Below, one piece after another: positions 42,994 through 49,888 of a stretch of 64,000 nt of DNA. A program made the position numbers and the translations under genes. The notes under the pieces were generated by a model, which did no database searches, was not told the DNA's origin, and saw only the letters and a program-made list of their open reading frames with translations. The DNA lies in contig NZ_JASCIR010000021.1 in NCBI RefSeq assembly GCF_029968095.1, forward strand, positions 43,460-107,459, read 5' to 3'. Origin of the DNA: Streptomyces solicavernae. GTDB lineage: Bacteria > Actinomycetota > Actinomycetes > Streptomycetales > Streptomycetaceae. Each line of letters starts with the position of its first letter. Within the stretch, counting starts at the first letter, position 1.

Positions 42994-43998
42994 ATGGATA
43001 TAGCTACGCAGACTGAGACAGCCCCACCACCACCGCCGCCCGTCACCACCGAGCAGAAGCGCGCCTCCCGCGGCGCGACCCGGCCGGGTGACCGGATCTT
43101 CCTCGGCCTCTCCCGAGGCTCGGGCATCGTGCTCCTCGTGATCATGGCCGCCATCGCGGCCTTCCTGACCTACCGGTCGGCGATCGCGCTGTCGGACAAC
43201 ACGGGGAACTTCCTGACCACCTTCGAGTGGGACGCCAACGCGATCCCGCCGAAGTTCGGCATCGCGGTCCTGGCCTTCGGCACCGTCGTGAGCTCGATCA
43301 TCGCCCTGGTGATCGCCGTTCCGGTCGCCGTCGGGATCGCCCTGTTCATCTCGCACTACGCCCCGCGCAAGCTGGCCGGCCCGATCGCGTACGTGATCGA
43401 CCTGCTCGCCGCGGTGCCCTCGATCGTGTACGGCCTGTGGGGCGCCCTCGTCGTCGCGCCCAACCTGACCGGCCTGTACAGCTGGCTCGACTCGGTGCTC
43501 GGCTGGACCGGGATCTTCTCCTACGAGGGCGGCGCCCCGCGCTCCCTGATGACCGTGGGCATCCTGCTCGCGATCATGATCCTGCCGATCATCACCAACG
43601 TCAGCCGCGAGGTCTTCCTGCAGGCGCCGAAGATGCACGAGGAGGCCGCCCTGGCCCTCGGCGCCACGCGCTGGGAAGTCATCCGGATGTCGGTGATCCC
43701 CTTCGGCCGCTCCGGCATCATCAGCGCCTCGATGCTGGGCCTGGGCCGCGCGCTCGGCGAGACCATCGCCGTCGCCACCGTGCTCTCCCCGAACTTCCTG
43801 ATCGGCACCTCGCTGCTCGACCCGGGCGGCGGCACGTTCGCGCAGAACATCGCCAGCAAGTTCAACGAGGCCACCGTGTACGGCCGGGACGCCCTGATCG
43901 CCTCCGGTCTGGTCCTGTTCCTCATCACGTTGCTGGTCAACGGCGCGGCCCGCATGATCATCGCCCGCCGCAAGGAGTACTCGGGGGCCAACGCATGA
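42994..43998 (+). CDS. pstC: Phosphate ABC transporter permease PstC
   Basis: 334 residues, about six membrane segments. PstC-like hallmarks: EWDANAIPPKFGIAVLAFGTVVSS, AVPVAVGIALFISHYAPRKLAG, and the EAA loop PKMHEEAALALGATRWEVIRM. ATG 42994 is chosen over 42964 because GGAG lies 6 nt upstream. Stop overlaps the pstA start (ATGA). Confidence 0.96.
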   Translation: MDIATQTETAPPPPPPVTTEQKRASRGATRPGDRIFLGLSRGSGIVLLVIMAAIAAFLTYRSAIALSDNTGNFLTTFEWDANAIPPKFGIAVLAFGTVVSSIIALVIAVPVAVGIALFISHYAPRKLAGPIAYVIDLLAAVPSIVYGLWGALVVAPNLTGLYSWLDSVLGWTGIFSYEGGAPRSLMTVGILLAIMILPIITNVSREVFLQAPKMHEEAALALGATRWEVIRMSVIPFGRSGIISASMLGLGRALGETIAVATVLSPNFLIGTSLLDPGGGTFAQNIASKFNEATVYGRDALIASGLVLFLITLLVNGAARMIIARRKEYSGANA

Positions 43999-45059
43999 GC
44001 ACCACCGCACCCACCGCCCAGGCCGTCACGCCCGACACCCTGCGCGCACCCCGCCTGCCCCGCTGGGCCTCGCCGCTCGTCGCCGTCGGCTCGGTCGCGG
44101 CCGCCGTGGGCATCGGCCTCGGCGCCGGTCTGCACAGCCGTGTCCAGTGGGGCCTGATCGCCGCGATCCTCTTCGTGATCGCCTCGTACGTCCTCGCCAC
44201 CGCCGTGGAAGGCAGGCGGCAGGCCAAGGACCGCTTCGCCACCTCGATGATCTGGGTGACGTTCCTGGTCGCCGTGATCCCGCTGGCCTCCCTGATCTGG
44301 GAGACCGTCGAGCGCGGCAGCGAGGTCTTCAGCCCGTACTTCCTGTCCCACTCGATGGGCGTCGTCGCCGACCGGGAAGTGGGCGGCGGCATCAACCACG
44401 CCATCATCGGCACGCTCCAGCAGGTCGGCCTGGCCTCCCTGATCGCCGTGCCGATCGGCCTGCTCACCGCGATCTACCTGGTCGAGTACGGCCGCGGCAA
44501 GCTCGCGAAGGCCGTCACCTTCTTCGTCGACGTGATGACGGGCATCCCGTCGATCGTCGCGGGTCTGTTCGTCCTCAGCTTCTGGATCCTGATCCTGGGC
44601 TTCGACTTCTCCGGCTGGGCCGGCGCCATGGCGCTGTCGATCCTGATGATGCCGGTGGTCGTCCGCTCCACCGAGGAGATGCTCAAGCTCGTCCCGAACG
44701 AGCTGCGCGAGGCGTCGCTCGCCCTCGGCGTACCGAAGTGGCGCACGATCCTCAAGGTCGTCCTGCCCACCGCGATCGGCGGCATCACGACCGGCGTCAT
44801 GCTGGCCGTCGCCCGTATCGCCGGCGAGACCGCCCCGGTGCTGCTCCTGGTGTGGGTGAACCCGTTCATCAACACCAACCCGTTCGACGGCGCCCAGGGC
44901 TCGCTGCCGCTGTACATCTACCAGCAGTACGCGGCGGGCTCCGAGGCCTCGTACGACCGGGCCTGGGCAGCGGCGCTCGCCCTCATCGGCTTCATCATGA
45001 TCCTCAACCTCGTGGCCCGCGGCATCGCCCGCTGGAAGGCCCCGAAGACCGGTCGCTGA
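43995..45059 (+). CDS. pstA: Phosphate ABC transporter permease PstA
   Basis: 354 residues. After a hydrophilic leader, membrane segments and the family motifs FSPYFLSHSMGVVADREVGG, IYLVEYGRGKLAKAVTFFVDVM, TGIPSIVAGLFVLSFW and the EAA loop LREASLALGVPKWRTILKVVLP. Forms the channel heterodimer with PstC. Starts in the ATGA overlap with pstC; 50 bp before pstB. Confidence 0.96.
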   Translation: MSTTAPTAQAVTPDTLRAPRLPRWASPLVAVGSVAAAVGIGLGAGLHSRVQWGLIAAILFVIASYVLATAVEGRRQAKDRFATSMIWVTFLVAVIPLASLIWETVERGSEVFSPYFLSHSMGVVADREVGGGINHAIIGTLQQVGLASLIAVPIGLLTAIYLVEYGRGKLAKAVTFFVDVMTGIPSIVAGLFVLSFWILILGFDFSGWAGAMALSILMMPVVVRSTEEMLKLVPNELREASLALGVPKWRTILKVVLPTAIGGITTGVMLAVARIAGETAPVLLLVWVNPFINTNPFDGAQGSLPLYIYQQYAAGSEASYDRAWAAALALIGFIMILNLVARGIARWKAPKTGR

Positions 45060-45109
45060 CGCGGCCATCAAGCGACCGACGTACCCCCCTCGAAAGAAGC
45101 AGTGATCCC

Positions 45110-45886
45110 ATGGCCAAGCGAATCGACGTCAGCGGCCTCTCCGCCTATTACGGCAGCCACAAGGCCATCGACGACATCTCCATGACCGTCGAGCCCCGCT
45201 CGGTGACGGCCTTCATCGGCCCCTCCGGCTGCGGCAAGTCGACGTTCCTGCGCACCCTCAACCGCATGCACGAGGTCACCCCCGGCGGCCGCGTCGAGGG
45301 CAAGGTCCTCCTGGACGGCGACGACCTGTACGCCTCCGGCATCGACCCGGTGAACGTCCGCCGCACCGTCGGCATGGTCTTCCAGCGCCCGAACCCCTTC
45401 CCCACCATGTCGATCTTCGACAACGTGGCGGCGGGCCTGCGGCTCAACGGCTCGTACAAGAAGGCCGAGCTGAACGAGATCGTGGAGAAGTCCCTCAAGG
45501 GCGCCAACCTCTGGAACGAGGTCAAGGACCGCCTCAACAAGCCCGGTTCGGGCCTCTCCGGCGGTCAGCAGCAGCGGCTCTGCATCGCCCGCGCCATCGC
45601 GGTCGAGCCGCAGGTGCTGCTCATGGACGAGCCCTGCTCGGCGCTCGACCCGATCTCGACCCTCGCGATCGAGGACCTGATCGGCGAGCTGAAGGAGCGC
45701 TTCACGATCGTCATCGTGACGCACAACATGCAGCAGGCCGCCCGTGTCTCCGACCGCACGGCGTTCTTCAACCTGGCGGCCGTCGGCCAGCCCGGCAAGC
45801 TGATCGAGATCGACGAGACGGAGCGGATCTTCTCCAACCCGTCGGTCCAGGCCACCGAGGACTACATCTCGGGCCGCTTCGGCTGA
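45110..45886 (+). CDS. pstB: Phosphate ABC transporter ATP-binding protein PstB
   Basis: 258 residues: Walker A GPSGCGKSTFL, the PstB-typical GMVFQRPNPFPTMSIFDNVA, signature GLSGGQQQR, Walker B LLMDEPCSALDPI and H-loop THNMQQAARVSD. Last gene of pstSCAB; two back-to-back hairpins follow. phoU is not in the operon, though a DUF47 PhoU-like gene lies nearby on the other strand. Confidence 0.97.
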   Translation: MAKRIDVSGLSAYYGSHKAIDDISMTVEPRSVTAFIGPSGCGKSTFLRTLNRMHEVTPGGRVEGKVLLDGDDLYASGIDPVNVRRTVGMVFQRPNPFPTMSIFDNVAAGLRLNGSYKKAELNEIVEKSLKGANLWNEVKDRLNKPGSGLSGGQQQRLCIARAIAVEPQVLLMDEPCSALDPISTLAIEDLIGELKERFTIVIVTHNMQQAARVSDRTAFFNLAAVGQPGKLIEIDETERIFSNPSVQATEDYISGRFG

Positions 45887-45900
45887 TCCTTCCCCTCGAC

Positions 45901-45938
45901 TGCTGTGCGGTGCTGCATGGCGGTGCCACCGCACAGCA
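45901..45938. terminator. Hairpin 1 after pstB
   Basis: Perfect 12-bp stem TGCTGTGCGGTG / CACCGCACAGCA, 14-nt loop, immediately before a second, stronger hairpin. Confidence 0.75.
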
Positions 45939-45939
45939 A

Positions 45940-45969
45940 GGGCCCGCACCCCCTCGGGGGTGCGGGCCC
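45940..45969. terminator. Bidirectional terminator between pstB and pit
   Basis: Perfect 14-bp stem GGGCCCGCACCCCC / GGGGGTGCGGGCCC with only TC between the arms, between convergent genes. Confidence 0.9.
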
Positions 45970-45994
45970 ATTCGCTTTCGGTACGTGCGGGGCG

Positions 45995-46993
45995 TTACAG
46001 GAACGCGAGGTTCACAACCCAGAAGCTGGCCGCGGCGACAAGAGCCGCAGCCGGCATGGTGATGAACCAGCCGAGGATGATGTTCTTGGCGACACCCCAA
46101 CGCACAGCGTTCACGCGCTTCGTCGCGCCCACGCCCATGATCGCGGACGTGATGACATGCGTCGTCGAGATCGGCGCGTGGAACATGAACGCGGTCGTGA
46201 ACATGATCCCGGCGCCGGTGGTCTCGGCCGCGAAGCCCTGCGGCGGGTCCAGCTCGATGATCTTCCGGCCGAGCGTCCGCATGATCCGCCAGCCGCCCGC
46301 GTACGTACCGAGCGACAGCATCACGGCGCAGGCGATCTTGACCCAGACCGGGATCGGGTCGCCGGGCTTCTCGACATCGGCGATGACCAGCGCCATCACC
46401 ACGATGCCCATCGTCTTCTGGGCGTCCTGCAGACCGTGGCCGAGGGCCATGCCCGCCGCCGAGACGGTCTGCGCGATCCGGAAGCCGCGCTTCGCCTTGT
46501 GCGGGTTGGCCTTGCGGAACATCCACAGGATCGCGCACATCACCAGGTAGCCGACCAGCAGGCCGACGATCGGCGACAGGAACATCGGGATGACGATCTT
46601 CGAGATCACGCCGGACCAGATGACCCCGATGCCCCCGGCGAGCGCGGCCCCCACGAGGCCGCCGAACAGCGCGTGCGAGGACGACGAGGGCAGTCCGAAG
46701 TACCAGGTGATCAGGTTCCAGACGATCGCGCCGACCAGTGCGGCGAAGAGAATCCACATCCCCTTCGAGCCGTGCGGCGTCTCGATCAGACCCTCACTGA
46801 CGGTCTTGGCGATCCCGCTGCCGAGGAAGGCACCGGCGAGGTTCATCACCGCGGCCATCGCGAGCGCGGCGCGCGGGGTCAGCGCCCGCGTGGACACCGA
46901 GGTGGCGATGGCGTTGGCCGAGTCGTGGAAGCCGTTGGTGTACGTGAAGAAGAGCGCGACGCCGACCGTCACGACAAGGGCAAAGGTGTCCAC
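45995..46993 (-). CDS. pit: Low-affinity inorganic phosphate transporter (Pit)
   Basis: A 332-residue PHO-4 family symporter. The two family repeats are visible as GFHDSANAIATSVSTRAL near the N terminus and FHAPISTTHVITSAIMGVG near the C terminus, with GLPSSSSHALFGGLVG in between. About ten membrane segments. GTG start at 46993; AAGGAG lies at the end of the DUF47 gene, 5 bp of spacer separating the genes, so the two are translated together. Pairs with PhoU-like DUF47, as in many bacteria. Confidence 0.96.
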   Translation of the reverse strand: MDTFALVVTVGVALFFTYTNGFHDSANAIATSVSTRALTPRAALAMAAVMNLAGAFLGSGIAKTVSEGLIETPHGSKGMWILFAALVGAIVWNLITWYFGLPSSSSHALFGGLVGAALAGGIGVIWSGVISKIVIPMFLSPIVGLLVGYLVMCAILWMFRKANPHKAKRGFRIAQTVSAAGMALGHGLQDAQKTMGIVVMALVIADVEKPGDPIPVWVKIACAVMLSLGTYAGGWRIMRTLGRKIIELDPPQGFAAETTGAGIMFTTAFMFHAPISTTHVITSAIMGVGATKRVNAVRWGVAKNIILGWFITMPAAALVAAASFWVVNLAFL

Positions 46994-46998
46994 GAGGT

Positions 46999-47619
46999 TC
47001 AGGACTCCTTGACCGCGATGGTCTCCACGGTGTTGGCGACGTGCTCGAACGCGTCGGCCGCCTCCTCCAGTACGTCCACGATCTGCTTGAGCTTCAGGAC
47101 CTCGATGGCGTCGTACTTACCGTTGAAGAGGTGCGCGAGCAGCTTGCGGTGGATCTGGTCGGCCTGGTTCTCCAGGCGGTTGACCTCGATCCAGTACTCC
47201 GTGAGGTTCTCCATGGTCCGCAGGTGCGGCATGGCCTCGGCGGTCAGCTCGGCGGCCCGGGCGAGCACCTCGATCTGCTGCTCGACACCCTTGGGGAGCT
47301 CCTCGATCTGGTACAGGACGACCAGGTCGACGGCCTCCTCCATGAAGTCCATGATGTCGTCGAGGGACGACGCGAGGTTGTAGATGTCCTCGCGGTCGAA
47401 GGGCGTGATGAACGAGGAGTTCAGCTGGTGGAAGATCGCGTGCGTCGCGTCGTCCCCCGCGTGCTCCGCGGCCCGCATACGCTCTGCGATCTCGGCCCGG
47501 GCGGAGGAGTCCGCCCCGAGCAGTTCCATGAGGAGCTTGGAGCCCGTGACGATGTTGTCCGCGGATGCGGAGAACATGTCGTAGAAGCTCGTCTCCCTCG
47601 GGGTCAGACGAAAACGCAC
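46999..47619 (-). CDS. PhoU-like protein (DUF47 family)
   Basis: 206 residues, all alpha helical in pattern, of the DUF47/PhoU-like type that accompanies Pit transporters and modulates them. Recognisable: RLTPRETSFYDMFSASADNIV at the N terminus, AEHAGDDATHAIFHQLNSSFITPFDREDIY and metal-binding acidic segments. GTG 47619 has GAGGA 8 nt upstream. The last residues end just before pit. Transcribed with pit; the CsoR gene lies divergently upstream. Confidence 0.94.
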   Translation of the reverse strand: MRFRLTPRETSFYDMFSASADNIVTGSKLLMELLGADSSARAEIAERMRAAEHAGDDATHAIFHQLNSSFITPFDREDIYNLASSLDDIMDFMEEAVDLVVLYQIEELPKGVEQQIEVLARAAELTAEAMPHLRTMENLTEYWIEVNRLENQADQIHRKLLAHLFNGKYDAIEVLKLKQIVDVLEEAADAFEHVANTVETIAVKES

Positions 47620-47765
47620 GTGGGGTCCTCGGGGTGCTCTGGATTCGGTCAGGCTGATGCTAGGCGCATCATCCGGCCACGGCTAACCGGCCGCTCTCCA
47701 GTGTCGCCCATCGAGAAGAGTCCTCCGCACGGGGCCCGACAGGCACCCGAAATATCCGTTACCAT

Positions 47766-47782
47766 ATACCCACCTGGGGTAT
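47766..47782. promoter_or_regulatory. CsoR-type operator
   Basis: ATACCCACCTGGGGTAT: a pseudo-palindrome with C/G tracts flanked by AT(A), resembling known CsoR operators, 31 bp before the csoR ATG. Suggests autoregulation. Confidence 0.75.
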
Positions 47783-47813
47783 CAAAGCCCTTGCGGGACA
47801 ACAGGAGGACGCG

Positions 47814-48179
47814 ATGACGACCACCGAGGCCGGCACGGCGGCGAACACGGCGCCCTCCGCCGACGCCGATACCCGGCTCACCGACCACGACCGCGGGGTG
47901 CACGGCTACCACAAGCAGAAGGACGAGCACCTCAAGCGACTGCGCCGCATCGAGGGCCAGGTCCGCGGACTGCAGCGCATGGTCGAGGAGGACGTCTACT
48001 GCATCGACATACTTACCCAGGTCTCCGCGAGCACAAAGGCCCTCCAGTCCTTCGCCCTCCAGCTCCTGGAGGAGCACCTGCGCCACTGCGTCGCCGACGC
48101 CGCGGTCAAGGGCGGCGAGGAGATCGACGCGAAGGTCGAGGAGGCGACGAAGGCGATCGCCCGGCTGCTGCGGACGTGA
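47814..48179 (+). CDS. csoR: CsoR-family copper-sensing repressor
   Basis: 121 residues of the DUF156/CsoR family, an all-helical metalloregulator released from DNA by Cu(I). The three Cu(I) ligands are present with the exact spacing known for M. tuberculosis CsoR (C-x24-H-x3-C): Cys63, His88, Cys92 in VYCIDIL and EEHLRHCV. The hydrophilic N-terminal 30 residues are an extension. A CsoR-like operator is in front. No copper exporter or chaperone gene is adjacent, so its other targets lie elsewhere. Confidence 0.93.
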   Translation: MTTTEAGTAANTAPSADADTRLTDHDRGVHGYHKQKDEHLKRLRRIEGQVRGLQRMVEEDVYCIDILTQVSASTKALQSFALQLLEEHLRHCVADAAVKGGEEIDAKVEEATKAIARLLRT

Positions 48180-48182
48180 CCG

Positions 48183-48365
48183 TCAGGGGCGGCCGCGCGA
48201 CTCCTCCGCGTCGTACACCTTCAGCACCTCGTCGATCCGGTCGGCGCTGAGCCGCTCCTCGTCCGCCATGGACGCGGCGATGATCAACTCGCCGCACATC
48301 TCGATCTCGGCGAGGGCGACGTGGTCGTGGACCGTGGCCGCCCTGGCCGCCCTGCCGGTCGTCAT
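48183..48365 (-). CDS. Small conserved hypothetical protein
   Basis: A 60-residue protein (MTTGRAARAATVHDHVALAE onward, IEMCGELIIAASMADEERLS, DRIDEVLKVYDAEES) convergent with csoR and 3 bp past it. I have seen similar small proteins next to this gene in Streptomyces but know no function. Coding signal is supported by GC-rich third positions and by the compact, charged sequence. ATG 48365; the frame is open to 48380. Confidence 0.7.
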   Translation of the reverse strand: MTTGRAARAATVHDHVALAEIEMCGELIIAASMADEERLSADRIDEVLKVYDAEESRGRP

Positions 48366-48502
48366 AGCCACGCACATCACCTCTTCCTGCCGTCACCGAC
48401 TTCCCAGGGTAGGGAGTGGCCTACGCACCGCGCATGGCACGGAAGGGCTATTTGCGACCTGAATTCGCCGTCCGCGCGGGCACTTTCGCGGCCCGCGAGA
48501 CG

Positions 48503-49432
48503 TTACCGGCCGGCGATCTTCCCGGCGAAGATGTCCTCGGCGGCGGGCAGTTCGGCCTTCACGGCGGTGCCGAAGCCGGACAGCAGCGTCGTCGAGGTGA
48601 CCACCACGTCCTCACCCTGGGCGGGCGCCCCCTTCGCCCGGACGCCGTCGGCGCGTACGTCCTCGGCCCGTACGTCCTCGGCCCGTACGTCCTCGGCCCG
48701 TAGGTCATTGGCGAAGGTGAACCGGTGCCGGATCTTCCGCAGCCGGCCCTGGTCGTCGACGTACGCGTCGAACGGCACCGTGTCCTCGGCGAACCCTTTC
48801 GCCGCCGCGCGCAGCACCTTCCGGTTGGCGCCGGAGGCCCGCTCGGCCGCGCGCCCGATCTCCGTCGTACCCCGGTAGTGCCGCACCGGCACGCCCGCGA
48901 GCCGCGTCTCCCCCACGTAACTGACGGCGCTCGCGCCGAGCAGCAGCTCGGCGGCGGCCAGCGGATCGGTGGCGCCGCCGGTGACGAGGTTGCCGTCGGC
49001 GAGGCCCGCGGTGTCGATCCGCACCCACTTGTCGGCGGGCACACCCGCGCCGCGGTTCTTCATGTAGAGGGCGCCGGGGGCGAGGAGTTCGGTGATCGGG
49101 CGGTGCTCGTCGACGCCCGCCGGGTCCTCGGGCAGCATCACCTTCAGGCGGCCGAGCGGCTTCGCGAAGTCGTACGCGCCCTCACCGCGGATGGTAACGC
49201 GGGTGCCGCCGCTGGCCATCTCCATCGACGTACGGGCCTTGGCGCTGCCCGCGGCGCGCAGCGCCGCGACCGCGCGGTGCAGGGTGTCCACCGGGTCGGC
49301 GGCCCGCTGGTCCTCGGCCGCGGCGCCGCCGCCCGAACACCCCGTCGTGGCCAACACCACGGCGGCCAGGGCCCCGGCCGCCACGGCAGTGACGGCGGAG
49401 CCGCCTCCGCGCCTGCGCTGCTGCACCACCAT
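48503..49432 (-). CDS. Lipoprotein of LppX/LolA-like type
   Basis: About 309 residues with a lipoprotein signal (AVVLATTGCSGG). The mature part reads like the LppX_LprAFG fold: TSMEMASGGTRVTIRGEGAYDFAKP, LYMKNRGAGVPADKWVRIDTAG, VSYVGETRLAGVPVRHYRGTTE and YVDDQGRLRKIRHRFTF. Such proteins carry lipids across the envelope in mycobacteria; here the assignment is tentative. An in-frame 15-bp repeat (48654-48698) gives RAEDVRAEDV near the C terminus. ATG 49432 is the best start; the frame runs to 49534. Confidence 0.8.
   Translation of the reverse strand: MVVQQRRRGGGSAVTAVAAGALAAVVLATTGCSGGGAAAEDQRAADPVDTLHRAVAALRAAGSAKARTSMEMASGGTRVTIRGEGAYDFAKPLGRLKVMLPEDPAGVDEHRPITELLAPGALYMKNRGAGVPADKWVRIDTAGLADGNLVTGGATDPLAAAELLLGASAVSYVGETRLAGVPVRHYRGTTEIGRAAERASGANRKVLRAAAKGFAEDTVPFDAYVDDQGRLRKIRHRFTFANDLRAEDVRAEDVRAEDVRADGVRAKGAPAQGEDVVVTSTTLLSGFGTAVKAELPAAEDIFAGKIAGR
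48654..48698. repeat. 15-bp in-frame tandem repeat in the lipoprotein gene
   Basis: Three perfect copies of CGTACGTCCTCGGCC plus degenerate neighbours; minus strand encodes repeated RAEDV. Confidence 0.92.
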
Positions 49433-49604
49433 CGCCTGCCTACCCCCAACACTGGGCCGTCCCACGGCCCCTTTTCTCGTTCCGCCTAACGACGGCTGCC
49501 GCAACCCGTCACGCACGGCCGCCGCGCCGGTCACGCCTCCTCACTGGCCCCGCGCCCGTCACGCCTCCTCACCGGCCCCGCCCTCCGTGTTCACCTCGGC
49601 CCGT

Positions 49605-49610
49605 TACGGT
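49605..49610 (+). promoter_or_regulatory. Candidate -10 element (TACGGT), leaderless small ORF
   Basis: TACGGT ends 6 nt before the GTG at 49617, as in the other probable leaderless genes of this window. Confidence 0.4.
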
Positions 49611-49616
49611 GGCGGG

Positions 49617-49781
49617 GTGTCAGCGCAGCAGGGCCCGTCCGAGGCCGCCGAGCACCGCACCGCCACCGTCGAGCAGGGCCGCTTCTGCGCGGCACGGTGC
49701 AGCTGCGGCTGGCGCGGTCCGGCGAGACGGGCGCGGTCCAAGGCGCGTTCGGACGCCGAGGAGCACGCGGCCCGCCCCTGA
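49617..49781 (+). CDS. 54-residue protein with a CxxxCxCGW motif
   Basis: A short protein starting GTG TCA (VSAQQGPSEAAEHRTATVEQ) followed by GRFCAARCSCGWRGPARRAR and a charged end (KARSDAEEHAARP). Three Cys in C-x3-C-x-C with GW suggest a small metal site or a redox knuckle. Similar small proteins occur in Streptomyces as far as I recall; function unknown. Too short for simple ORF cut-offs, but the coding bias is good and TACGGT is correctly placed upstream. Confidence 0.7.
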   Translation: MSAQQGPSEAAEHRTATVEQGRFCAARCSCGWRGPARRARSKARSDAEEHAARP

Positions 49782-49790
49782 ACACCCCTT

Positions 49791-49835
49791 GCCTGTCCGG
49801 CCTGTCAGGCCTGTCAGGCCTGTCCGGCCTGTCCG
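49791..49835. repeat. 9-bp tandem repeat upstream of the flavoprotein gene
   Basis: Five copies of GCCTGTC(A/C)G between the 54-residue ORF and the ribosome site of the flavoprotein gene. Confidence 0.9.
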
Positions 49836-49888
49836 GAGGGAACCCGGCCGCCCTCGCCCTCGTCTCGTCCTTGGGGAGGCGAGGCGAC

